A DNA stretch of 38,693 nucleotides from a bacterium (GTDB lineage: Bacteria; Krumholzibacteriota; Krumholzibacteriia; LZORAL124-64-63), in NCBI GenBank assembly GCA_024223715.1, contig JAAEOA010000069.1, forward strand, positions 1 through 38,693, written 5' to 3'. This document shows, in pieces, positions 25,854 to 33,173 of the stretch; positions within the stretch are counted from its first letter, which is position 1; every line of letters starts with the position of its first letter. Position numbers and translations under genes: made by a program. Under the pieces are notes generated by a model. That model made no database searches, had not been told where the DNA came from, and saw only the letters and a list, made by a program, of their open reading frames with translations.

Positions 25854-26456
25854 TTAGAAAGGACGCTGTCCCACCATCTTCCACAAGTCGTCAGAACCCT
25901 GGATAGCGTAAAAATCGACAGGCTGCTGCACCTCAAAGCGGTGACCGTTGGGGTTGTTGAAATACATCAACATGTTGAAACGGGCCTTGTAAGCACCCAT
26001 TCCACCAAAATATTCTTCAGAAGCATCGACGGGTTCCCAGGCACTGTCCTTGTCCAGAACATTGACGGCGATGGAATCCACGGGAGGCTGGGCAATGCCG
26101 TCTTCATCGATACCACCCAGGCCTTCAAAAATATTCCGGTGAATTTGAATTTCAGCGTCACGATCGAAATAAGCCAATTCCAGCGGAGAATTGCTTTCAT
26201 TCCAGGCATCGATAGTTTCCTGGGAAAGAACCGAACGGAAGTCTGCGTGCAACAAGTCTTCAAAAGCATCGGAGTCCATGGCTTCGTAGATATCTTTGAA
26301 GTTGGCCATCATGACATCAGGTTCAGTATTGGGTGGATATGTTGGACCACTTGGGCCGCCGTCGCCACCGTCATCATCGGGAGAGAAAATACAACCGGTG
26401 GCCGCTGCCAAAAGGGCAAGAGTTGCCAGCAGCATAAGAAGATTCTTCAATTTCAT
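25854..26456 (-). CDS. Lipoprotein A, NTF2/SnoaL-like fold suspected
   Basis: The 200-residue product begins MKLKNLLMLL with a lipoprotein signal peptide and lipobox AATGC (lipidated Cys22). A Gly/Asp/Pro-rich linker follows, then a compact domain (about 45-200) with YEAMDSDAFEDLLHADF, DRDAEIQIHRNIFEGL and a C-terminal DLWKMVGQ. The alternation of helices and strands and the ending tryptophan strand resemble NTF2/SnoaL-like domains, but I cannot prove the fold. I choose ATG 26456 because GGAGG lies about six bases before it; the 32-codon upstream extension would destroy the signal peptide. The residue after Cys is Ile, so outer-membrane sorting is expected. It is a diverged copy of lipoprotein B, which lies just upstream. 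The function is unknown. Confidence 0.82.
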   Translation of the reverse strand: MKLKNLLMLLATLALLAAATGCIFSPDDDGGDGGPSGPTYPPNTEPDVMMANFKDIYEAMDSDAFEDLLHADFRSVLSQETIDAWNESNSPLELAYFDRDAEIQIHRNIFEGLGGIDEDGIAQPPVDSIAVNVLDKDSAWEPVDASEEYFGGMGAYKARFNMLMYFNNPNGHRFEVQQPVDFYAIQGSDDLWKMVGQRPF

Positions 26457-26567
26457 TTTGTTCCTCCAAAGGGCCAATATGGGCCTTGATACGTTGGGCC
26501 TCGATGCAAAGTCTGGGGCGACAAGCTCCATATTACACCCAAAAGCCAACACAGTTCCGTCTTTTTT

Positions 26568-26591
26568 GGTCTATCTTTTACACAATAGACC
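26568..26591. repeat. Perfect inverted repeat between the two lipoprotein genes
   Basis: GGTCTAT (26568-26574) and ATAGACC (26585-26591) enclose a 10-base loop, 22 bases after the stop of lipoprotein B. On the minus strand the stem is followed by a run of A, not T, so it is not a classical terminator. It may be an mRNA-stabilising hairpin or a protein-binding site. Confidence 0.4.
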
Positions 26592-26613
26592 ACAATATTA
26601 ACATATTGAGAGA

Positions 26614-27207
26614 TCAATTACTACCAAAAGTTCCTCTAAGCACCCCCATTGTGGGTAAAATGGTCCCGGAATCCGGGTCACTCTCACCAACCTGATCTTC
26701 CCAGCGATAAACATACCAAAAGTTTGCCTCCAAACGAAATGTTATTATCGCTGAGGCCCGGTACCGGGTTTCAGACCCGTCGCTGTCGTTGGTCACCCTC
26801 ACATAATAAATGACCCCTTCCCACAGAACTTCATCGCCAGCAGGGTTGGGAACATTAAAATCATCATTTCTCATTTTGGAAAGATTTGTAACACCGGAAG
26901 CATAGAAATTTGAAACAAAGTTCAATTCCTTGGCTAAATCCCAGTCAACAAAGGCACCCGGGAATTGAGCCTCCGCCTCAGAATCGGGCCAATAGGTAAA
27001 TTCCTCGTGCATATTCGATTCCCAGCCAAAACTGTCAATATTGTTCAGAGAGAGCTGTAAATTTTCCCAAACATTTCTGGGACTGGTTTGGGGAAGATAA
27101 GGGATTGCAGAGCCACTGGTGGGTGGTTCCGGGTCCCTGGGCGTAAAAATGCAACCACTGATCATGGCCAGCATGGCAAAAAACAGAATACTTTTTTTCA
27201 GTTTCAT
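26614..27207 (-). CDS. Lipoprotein B, paralogue of lipoprotein A
   Basis: The 197-residue protein has the signal peptide MKLKKSILFFAMLAMISGC with Cys19 as the lipid site. It has the same opening pattern as lipoprotein A (MKLK, then CIF-T/S-P, then a Pro-rich stretch YLPQTSPRN versus YPPNTEPDV). A helix ending in MHEEF corresponds to LHADF of A, and aromatic-rich C-terminal strands follow (ANFWYVYRWEDQ). These shared features mark a diverged tandem pair of envelope lipoproteins, perhaps with an NTF2-like fold. The gene starts only one base after the stop of the outer membrane protein gene, so it is co-translated with it; a role together with that barrel is the natural guess. Function unknown. 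Confidence 0.82.
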   Translation of the reverse strand: MKLKKSILFFAMLAMISGCIFTPRDPEPPTSGSAIPYLPQTSPRNVWENLQLSLNNIDSFGWESNMHEEFTYWPDSEAEAQFPGAFVDWDLAKELNFVSNFYASGVTNLSKMRNDDFNVPNPAGDEVLWEGVIYYVRVTNDSDGSETRYRASAIITFRLEANFWYVYRWEDQVGESDPDSGTILPTMGVLRGTFGSN

Positions 27208-27208
27208 C

Positions 27209-29254
27209 TCAGAATGTCCATTTCAACCAGAGGTCGGATTCCCAATAGTCACGACTGGCCTCAGAAATACTGGGCCCGTAGGCATTAAACTTCTTCACCA
27301 TGGCCGAAAGTTCCAGTTGGTTATCGGCACCCCACTTGCGGCTAACCTTGGTGCCGATCCAGATTTTACCCTCAAGCCGCTCAGAAACCTTTTCAATGGT
27401 GGTGATAGTGGTTTTCTCATCTCGGGTATTGTAAGTGGCTCCTTCAACGGTCACTCCATTGGCAACGCGAAAAGTGAAAGCCAAATCAATTTTATTGATT
27501 TTCTGGCGTTGGTCCACAAAATATTTGCTGCCCCCTACTGCACCTTCGTTTGTTTTGTCAGCACTAAAACGTTTGTTATAATCGTGCTTAACGGTCAAAT
27601 CAAGGCGCTTGGTCGGTTTTAATTTCACTACCGAAGAAAGATTCCCGCGCTTGCTGTAATTATCATCACGATTGGAACCCTCCATATACGAGTAGGTGTA
27701 ATCAGTGTACTGAATATAAACTCTGTAATTCTGACTGAAAGTGAGCCAGTCGCTTATGGGCCAACTGTAACTCGGAGCAATTTCATAACTGTCTTTCACA
27801 TTGTTATTAGACGAGCGGGTTCCATGCAGAGCAAGATCACTGTTTTGTTTAAAGGAAAAAACCATGGTGGCTTTAAAACGTTGGTCCCAATTCCTTTCCA
27901 GGCGGCAGGACAAATCGTACCTCATTCGGTCTTTATCGGTGGTTAAATAACCATTTTCAGCGGTGTCCTGCCCCAGACTGGTGGCCCATTTAATACGAAG
28001 TTTTGTTGCTTCAAAGAGAGTTCGGTCCCAGTAAATTTGTAATTCACGTTCTTTATTGTACTGCTTACCACGTTTTTCCGTGGCGTTTTTCTGAAACTGG
28101 TCGTCCCATTTCCACAGGAAATTGTACTCCATGGACAAAGAATCTCTGCCCACTGTAAAACTAAGGTTAAATTTGGCGTCCTGTTGGAATTTCTCCTTCA
28201 TGCCCACCAAACTCACCGCAAAATCTGATTCGTCCATGGTTTGAGAAAGAACTGTTTCGAAATTCATACCCAGCAGACGAGTTTCATTTTCCACTTTTAT
28301 GGTGACTGCGTCTTTGATCTCCATTTCGTCAACTACAGTTTCTTCGCCCGCTGCAGCAGCACCCAAGGTATCAATGAGGCCACTGGAGTTACGCCGGTAA
28401 TCAAGAAACTTGCGTTCAAAATTTCCCCGACTGATGGACACACGGCCACTGGTCAGATTCCGGTTGTAATAGACACCGACTCCCAGAGTATCCACTGCCG
28501 ACGAGGTCGGAGCCGTATTTTCACCCAAGGAACGATCTCCACCAGTTTTCCGCCCAAAGAGGCGACCGGCAATGTGCACTCCATCAGCAACCTGGGTTCC
28601 CACCTGCATACCACCATCAAGATAGGCTTCTTTAACATCGTTCCGCTGGTCACGGTTGATGGCCTTCTGGTCGTTAAGCCCGGTGGATCCTTTCATGGTC
28701 ACTTTCAGGGCGCCAAACGTCATTTTGGGCTGGTTAAAAATAAGCCCGCCGGTTTTGTAGTCACGTTTGGAAATATTGTCGAAACCACCGGCGTTGGTCG
28801 TCTTGTCCAAACTCCAGGCCCAGTCAGCTTTGGCCGTGGCTACGAAGGGAAAAGTTCGGCCTGTAGTGTAAAGAGTATTGGCAGAACGCTTTTCAATGGT
28901 CTTGATTTGCTGGCGATAGTCGGTCCAGGAAAACCCAACATTATTGGTAATTTGCCCACCCTGAGCCATGGTGATGATGTTATTCACATCGCCATAATAT
29001 TGGTTGGAAGTGACATTGGTTTTGATACCCGATTTGGGTTTGAAAGAAATGCTTTTAAAAAAGGAGGTATCGCCTTCAACCTGCAGGGGTTCATTTTTTG
29101 CTTCGGAAGCCGCTTGGTGCATGCCTCCCTGGGAAGATGATTCATTTTCCGAGGGGGCTGTTGTTGAATCTGCAGAAGCATCAGCCTGTTCCTGACCCAA
29201 AGCAGGTTCGGAACCAACAAAAAAGATCAACAACAGGAGACAAAGCACCTGCAA
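27209..29254 (-). CDS. Outer membrane beta-barrel protein, 681 residues or slightly more
   Basis: The protein has a hydrophobic signal segment ending PALGQ and a Ser/Glu-rich spacer with no structure. A long region of alternating hydrophobic and polar residues with many aromatic and charged positions then reaches the C-terminus SDLWLKWTF. That pattern and the final Phe are those of a BAM-assembled outer membrane barrel; about 640 residues would allow 24 or more strands. No TonB box or plug domain is evident, so a channel, assembly or surface protein is possible. The conventional start TTG 29254 gives a signal peptide without any positive N-region and has no ribosome site. A CTG at 29287 would fix both (see findings). 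It follows rsmA directly and is followed one base later by lipoprotein B. Confidence 0.85.
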   Translation of the reverse strand: MQVLCLLLLIFFVGSEPALGQEQADASADSTTAPSENESSSQGGMHQAASEAKNEPLQVEGDTSFFKSISFKPKSGIKTNVTSNQYYGDVNNIITMAQGGQITNNVGFSWTDYRQQIKTIEKRSANTLYTTGRTFPFVATAKADWAWSLDKTTNAGGFDNISKRDYKTGGLIFNQPKMTFGALKVTMKGSTGLNDQKAINRDQRNDVKEAYLDGGMQVGTQVADGVHIAGRLFGRKTGGDRSLGENTAPTSSAVDTLGVGVYYNRNLTSGRVSISRGNFERKFLDYRRNSSGLIDTLGAAAAGEETVVDEMEIKDAVTIKVENETRLLGMNFETVLSQTMDESDFAVSLVGMKEKFQQDAKFNLSFTVGRDSLSMEYNFLWKWDDQFQKNATEKRGKQYNKERELQIYWDRTLFEATKLRIKWATSLGQDTAENGYLTTDKDRMRYDLSCRLERNWDQRFKATMVFSFKQNSDLALHGTRSSNNNVKDSYEIAPSYSWPISDWLTFSQNYRVYIQYTDYTYSYMEGSNRDDNYSKRGNLSSVVKLKPTKRLDLTVKHDYNKRFSADKTNEGAVGGSKYFVDQRQKINKIDLAFTFRVANGVTVEGATYNTRDEKTTITTIEKVSERLEGKIWIGTKVSRKWGADNQLELSAMVKKFNAYGPSISEASRDYWESDLWLKWTF

Positions 29255-29283
29255 ACTTGGAGAAAAATGCCACCTGATGGATC

Positions 29284-30120
29284 TCAGGGTTTTTCCTTTC
29301 GAGGCAGCAATGCTGCCAATCTACGCCAGGACTCTCTGTCTAACTGCTCGGGCCGAAGCTCAACATCAATTTTTAAATCAGCGGCCAATTGGTTAATATC
29401 TTCGGCCGAAAGGCTGAAATGACTGCGCAGTTGAGTCCTTAATTTTTTCCGTCTTTGCTGGAACAGGACCTTCACCACAGCCACAAATTGCAGGTACTCC
29501 TGTTCGGGCCAAAAACCCCGGGGGACCAGCTGAACCACAGCCGATTCCACATCGGGTCGGGGCCAGAATACGGAAGAGGGTACTGTTCTGCAAATGCGTA
29601 TATCGAAGATGGATCCCATTATTACCGCCAGTATGCCGAAATCACGGCTGCCACAAGTAGCCACCAATCGTTCAGCAACTTCCTTCTGGACCATAAAAAC
29701 GGCCCCGCTGACTACCTGACGATGATCGGCAATAGCAAAGAGAACCTTACTGGTAAGTACATATGGCAAATTACCGGCGACCACAGGTTTATCGCCTGCC
29801 AGTTTCAGAGTGGTCTGCCAGTCAAGTTTCGCCAAATCTCCTTCCACCAATTCGAAATCATCTCGTTGCCCATATTCCGATCGAAGAAGAGCGCAAAGGT
29901 TGCGATCTACCTCAACACAAACCACCCGCCGGGCCTTTTCCAGCAAATGAATAGTAAGGGCTCCACCGCCAGCCCCCAGCTCAAGCAGGTCCTGGCCCAG
30001 ATCCAGACTGTCCTGGGCAATTGCCCGGGCCAGATTGGTATCGATGAGAAAATTTTGCCCACGACGTTTGACAGGCTTGATTCCGTATTCACGCAGAAGT
30101 GATTGCTGGCTACGAGTCAA
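29284..30120 (-). CDS. rsmA: 16S rRNA (adenine1518-N6/adenine1519-N6)-dimethyltransferase RsmA (KsgA)
   Basis: RsmA dimethylates A1518 and A1519 near the 3' end of 16S rRNA using SAM, a late 30S assembly step. The motifs are complete: GQNFL (21-25), the SAM-binding LELGAGGG (46-53), the acidic VEVDR, and the catalytic NLPY (117-120) followed by a C-terminal helical domain. The product is 278 residues, the normal length. I place the start at TTG 30120 because GGAGG is five bases upstream; a longer start at 30174 would add an 18-residue hydrophobic stretch unlike the family. The gene overlaps the 3' end of tatD, and its stop touches the possible CTG start of the outer membrane protein gene. Confidence 0.95.
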   Translation of the reverse strand: MTRSQQSLLREYGIKPVKRRGQNFLIDTNLARAIAQDSLDLGQDLLELGAGGGALTIHLLEKARRVVCVEVDRNLCALLRSEYGQRDDFELVEGDLAKLDWQTTLKLAGDKPVVAGNLPYVLTSKVLFAIADHRQVVSGAVFMVQKEVAERLVATCGSRDFGILAVIMGSIFDIRICRTVPSSVFWPRPDVESAVVQLVPRGFWPEQEYLQFVAVVKVLFQQRRKKLRTQLRSHFSLSAEDINQLAADLKIDVELRPEQLDRESWRRLAALLPRKEKP

Positions 30121-30913
30121 GAGATCCTCCACCAAAAAGACCAAGAAAATTGGCCGTGGTTTGCTTATCCACATCTTCAGGGCTCAGACCCAGGACATCA
30201 GCCGTTTTTTCCAGAGTATGAATTAGAAAGGCTGATTCATTTCGTTTGCCTCGGAAGGGAACTGGCGGCAACCAGGGGGCGTCGGTTTCCAAAACCAGAT
30301 TTTCCACCCCCGCACTGACTACCAGAGTATCCAAGTTGCTGTTTTTATAGGTCACCGGTCCGCCGATGCCTAATAAAAAACCGTGGTTTTTTGCCCATTG
30401 CACTGAACTCTCATCTCCGGAAAAAGCGTGCAGAATACCCCCTTTTGAAGGTACACCCACCTTATTAACAAAATCCAGAGTTTCTTGCCATGCATCCCGA
30501 ATATGAAAAACTACGGGTAGACTCAACTCTTCGGCAAGCTCCAGTTGCAATTTCAAGGCCGTAAATTGCGCGAGTCGCGGACTCAGATCCCGGAAAAAAT
30601 CGAGACCGATTTCGCCGATGGCAACCAGGTTTGGATCCTTTGCCAGGTAGCGAATTTTATCTAAAACAACAGGCGCCTCTGGTTGGGGGTTTCCTTCGGC
30701 ATCCGCCAACAGGATTGCATCATGCGGATGGATGCCGGCGGAGGCCAGAAAGTCGTTATGAGTTTGAGCCAGAGCAAGACTCTCGGCACTGCTTTGAAGA
30801 TCAAATCCCACATTCAAAAATGTTTTAACACCAGCCTGGCGAGCTCGTTTCAGAGTTTCATCCCGATCCTCATTAAATTCCCGCCGGTTCCAGTGAACGT
30901 GAGAATCTATCAT
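30110..30913 (-). CDS. tatD: TatD family metal-dependent DNase/hydrolase
   Basis: TatD-family enzymes are TIM-barrel metallohydrolases with 3'-5' exonuclease or deoxyribonuclease activity in the cytoplasm. All metal-ligand motifs are present: DSHVH at the N-terminus (His5, His7), GEIGLDFF with the bridging Glu, VFHIRDAW and LHAFSG for the two His, and ETDAPWL with the last Asp. The length of 267 residues is normal. ATG 30913 overlaps the ricT stop in an ATGA arrangement and has GGAGG six bases upstream, inside the end of ricT; the in-frame ATG six bases earlier overlaps that ribosome site. It is followed by rsmA with a short overlap, the common tatD-rsmA order. Confidence 0.95.
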   Translation of the reverse strand: MIDSHVHWNRREFNEDRDETLKRARQAGVKTFLNVGFDLQSSAESLALAQTHNDFLASAGIHPHDAILLADAEGNPQPEAPVVLDKIRYLAKDPNLVAIGEIGLDFFRDLSPRLAQFTALKLQLELAEELSLPVVFHIRDAWQETLDFVNKVGVPSKGGILHAFSGDESSVQWAKNHGFLLGIGGPVTYKNSNLDTLVVSAGVENLVLETDAPWLPPVPFRGKRNESAFLIHTLEKTADVLGLSPEDVDKQTTANFLGLFGGGSLDS

Positions 30914-31911
30914 CGGCATCCTCCGCCATCGCATCCGCCACCAGAGCATCCGCCCTGGGGTTTAGGCGCGGGCAGATCCCGTTTGCCTTCCCATGTAAGG
31001 TCTTCTGCAGAGTATTCGGTCATGGTGTCCATACCTACTACAGCGACGGATACCCGACCGGAAAGAAGGTCCAGTTTTCGAACGGTGCCTCGCCCGTCCG
31101 GAGTTGTCAGTCGCGTTCCAACACGAGGCAGTCGGCGTTGGGCATCTTTGTAATTTTCCTGTTCGTAAGTCAGGCAACAACGCAACCGACCGCAGGGGCC
31201 GCTGAGTTTGCCAGGATTCAACGGCAGTTGCTGAACCTTGGCCATTTTTAGAGTGACCGGTGCAAATTCATGCAGAAAACTGGAGCAGCAGAATTCCCGA
31301 CCACAAATGCCAAGGCCTCCTTTGAGGCGGGCTTCGTCGCGCACCCCAATTTGGCGCAACTCAATGCGGGTGCGGAATACCGACGCCAGGTCACGCACCA
31401 ACTGGCGAAAGTCCACACGTTTTTCGGCAGTAAAAAAGAAGGTAATTTTTTTGTGGTCGAATTGCCGTTCCACCGAAACCAGATTCATGCTCAACCGGTT
31501 TTCCCGGATTTTTTCCTGGCAGATGTCCCAGAACTCCCACTCATCGCCCCGGTTAACGTGTAATTTCTCCAGATCTGATTCAGTGGCCAGAGAAAGAACA
31601 CCCTGGCTACGGGCGGCCTGGTGCCAATCTTCGTGACCAGGCCCAATATAACTGATGCGTCCCATGTCCCGACCCCGGTCGGCTTCCACCACGCAATATT
31701 GTCCGACTTTCAGGTCCAGACCACGTCCGTTGTGGTAATACCCTTTGCGGTGGCCTTTGAACTGGATCAGAACCAAGCTTTCCAATGACGGCGATGAAGA
31801 CCGACTGGAAGGCCCTTTCTGGCTCTTTCCCTGGGGATTTTGCCTGCCTCCGGAGTTTTGCGAGTCTCCGGAATTGTGCCTGCCCTTAGGGTGATTGGTC
31901 TCTTGAGGCAT
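30910..31911 (-). CDS. ricT: PSP1/RicT (YaaT) family iron-sulfur regulatory protein with Cys-rich tail
   Basis: The PSP1 C-terminal domain proteins (RicT/YaaT) form a cytoplasmic complex with RicA and RicF in Bacillus that binds two [4Fe-4S] clusters and controls RNase Y-dependent mRNA processing. Here the core (about residues 45-305) contains the cysteines GICGREFCC (Cys203, 208, 209) and GPCGRLRCC (Cys240, 245, 246). The family feature FFTAEKRVDFRQLVRDLA (159-176) is also present. The first 40 residues are a Ser/Gly/Gln-rich disordered extension. The last 15 residues are GGCSGGGCDGGGC, three cysteines each five residues apart (322, 327, 332). Whether the Bacillus role applies here is unknown; no RicA or RicF is in this window. 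It overlaps holB by 26 bases and has GAAGGA about 10 bases upstream of the ATG. Confidence 0.92.
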   Translation of the reverse strand: MPQETNHPKGRHNSGDSQNSGGRQNPQGKSQKGPSSRSSSPSLESLVLIQFKGHRKGYYHNGRGLDLKVGQYCVVEADRGRDMGRISYIGPGHEDWHQAARSQGVLSLATESDLEKLHVNRGDEWEFWDICQEKIRENRLSMNLVSVERQFDHKKITFFFTAEKRVDFRQLVRDLASVFRTRIELRQIGVRDEARLKGGLGICGREFCCSSFLHEFAPVTLKMAKVQQLPLNPGKLSGPCGRLRCCLTYEQENYKDAQRRLPRVGTRLTTPDGRGTVRKLDLLSGRVSVAVVGMDTMTEYSAEDLTWEGKRDLPAPKPQGGCSGGGCDGGGCR

Positions 31912-33073
31912 TGTCTATCAATCCTTCAAACAAAACGGCCATGCAAAGGCCAATGTTGATGTTTCGGTCAATGTCGCGACGTGTACTTTCAATAAGTGCC
32001 ATATCGGTTAACAGTGTATCAGTATTCCGGTGACCAGAAGCCCTTGCCACAACTTCCTGACTCAATGGTAACCGGGGTTTCCATTCGGCAGCCATTTCCC
32101 GACAGGAAACGGTATCGCTGTAATGAAGGACCAGCAATTCGCACAAACGAATGGCCCGGCCCCTACTGTCGGCAAGGGAATCTTTTTCTTTGTCCTTGCT
32201 GCCTTTTTTGGGAGCTTTGATGTCCAGTGTATGACTGTACACTCCCCGATGAATTTCGTCAGCACTGATCGCAGCCATTCCCCGCTGGCCGGTATTTATC
32301 CAATCAAAAATCTGACCGGACCATTGCACCAGACCCAGAACCGCCGGATCGAGCAGGGCCAGAGCCTGACGGGCATTTCCTTCAGCCATGCGGGCCACCT
32401 GACTGGCTTTGGCCGGATCGGTGCCGCCTTCTTCTATGAGAATTCCCTCCAACTGTTCATCGGACCAGGGCTTGAAGCCAATTTTCTGGCAGCGGGATAA
32501 AATTGTCGGAAGCATTCCGTCAGTACTGGTGGTCAAAAGAAAAATGACGGTATTTTCAGAAGGCTCTTCAAGAGTTTTCAGAAAAGCATTGGCAGCAGCC
32601 GGATTAAAACGATGACTGTCAGCCACAATGGCCACTTTGTATTTTCCTTGAAAGGACCGACGTCGTAAAAAATGAATCAAAGAACGAATAGTTAGCTGAG
32701 CCGGTTTTTCCGGGTCACCGATACGTACAAAACTGGTGGCGGCAAATCCGGGAGAGAAAAATTGGTTATTGATTTTGTTTTCGTATAGTCGTTGAACCTG
32801 GGCGTCATCTACCGAGGCAGGTGAAGGGCAGATCCAACGCACATCTGGATGTTGAAAAGAGAGAGTCTTGACGCAGCTTTCACAACGTTTTTCAGAAGTG
32901 CAGGACTTTGGCCCGGCACAGTTAAGCAGACGGGCAAATTCCAGGGCGGTATTTTCTTTACCACTGCCCTGTGGCCCGACCAATAAAAAGGGTTGCCCCA
33001 GTTTGTTTTTGGCAGCCACAGCCTGCAGTTTATCCAACACAGTCTGGCGCCCGAGAAAACAATTCCTGCCCAA
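31886..33073 (-). CDS. holB: DNA polymerase III subunit delta' (clamp-loader component)
   Basis: The protein is the delta'-type AAA+ clamp-loader subunit. It has FLGRQTVLDKL at the start, Walker A-like GPQGSGKE (33-40), and a four-cysteine zinc module (Cys52, 58, 64, 67). The AAA+ core shows FLKTLEEPSENTVIFLLT and the sensor region SRCQKIGFKPWS. At 395 residues it is longer than E. coli delta' because the C-terminal domain is extended and includes a Lys-rich KAPKKGSKDKEKDSL loop. The start is TTG 33073, with CGGGAG seven bases upstream. The gene lies 100 bases after the EnvC-like gene, in a gap with a possible leader ORF and an octamer repeat. It is followed by ricT, a frequent partner order. 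Confidence 0.93.
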   Translation of the reverse strand: MGRNCFLGRQTVLDKLQAVAAKNKLGQPFLLVGPQGSGKENTALEFARLLNCAGPKSCTSEKRCESCVKTLSFQHPDVRWICPSPASVDDAQVQRLYENKINNQFFSPGFAATSFVRIGDPEKPAQLTIRSLIHFLRRRSFQGKYKVAIVADSHRFNPAAANAFLKTLEEPSENTVIFLLTTSTDGMLPTILSRCQKIGFKPWSDEQLEGILIEEGGTDPAKASQVARMAEGNARQALALLDPAVLGLVQWSGQIFDWINTGQRGMAAISADEIHRGVYSHTLDIKAPKKGSKDKEKDSLADSRGRAIRLCELLVLHYSDTVSCREMAAEWKPRLPLSQEVVARASGHRNTDTLLTDMALIESTRRDIDRNINIGLCMAVLFEGLIDNASRDQSP

Positions 33074-33084
33074 AACCGAACTCC

Positions 33085-33116
33085 CGATTTCCTGATTTCC
33101 GGATTCCCTTATTTCG
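33085..33116 (-). repeat. Short imperfect octamer tandem repeat in the holB leader
   Basis: On the plus strand four 8-base units follow one another: CGATTTCC, TGATTTCC, GGATTCCC, TTATTTCG. The first two differ only in the first base, the others diverge. The minus-strand copies read GGAAATCA and the like, near ribosome-site composition, and lie just before the TTG start of holB. Confidence 0.4.
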
Positions 33117-33156
33117 GAAAATCCAGTTGCGTGGGTTCACGAGGTCCAGGCCCCAT
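33109..33156 (-). CDS. Possible 15-residue leader peptide before holB
   Basis: ATG 33156 is preceded by AAGGA with a six-base gap and opens a 15-codon frame ending TAA at 33109: Met, Gly, Pro, Gly, Pro, Arg, Glu, Pro, Thr, Gln, Leu, Asp, Phe, Pro, Lys. It has four Pro residues near one another, which can slow ribosomes. It is too short for any family test; the evidence is only the well-spaced ribosome site in an otherwise empty 100-base gap. Confidence 0.25.
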   Translation of the reverse strand: MGPGPREPTQLDFPK

Positions 33157-33173
33157 CAACCGTCCTTAAAAAA

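Noticed and set aside
26568..26591. Terminator call for the lipoprotein B gene
   Set aside because: A perfect stem is present, but it is followed by A residues on the minus strand rather than T.
28241..29140. 299-codon plus-strand frame inside the outer membrane barrel gene
   Set aside because: It runs antisense to a well-supported gene with signal peptide and C-terminal barrel signal; its own composition is unremarkable and no start signal is seen.
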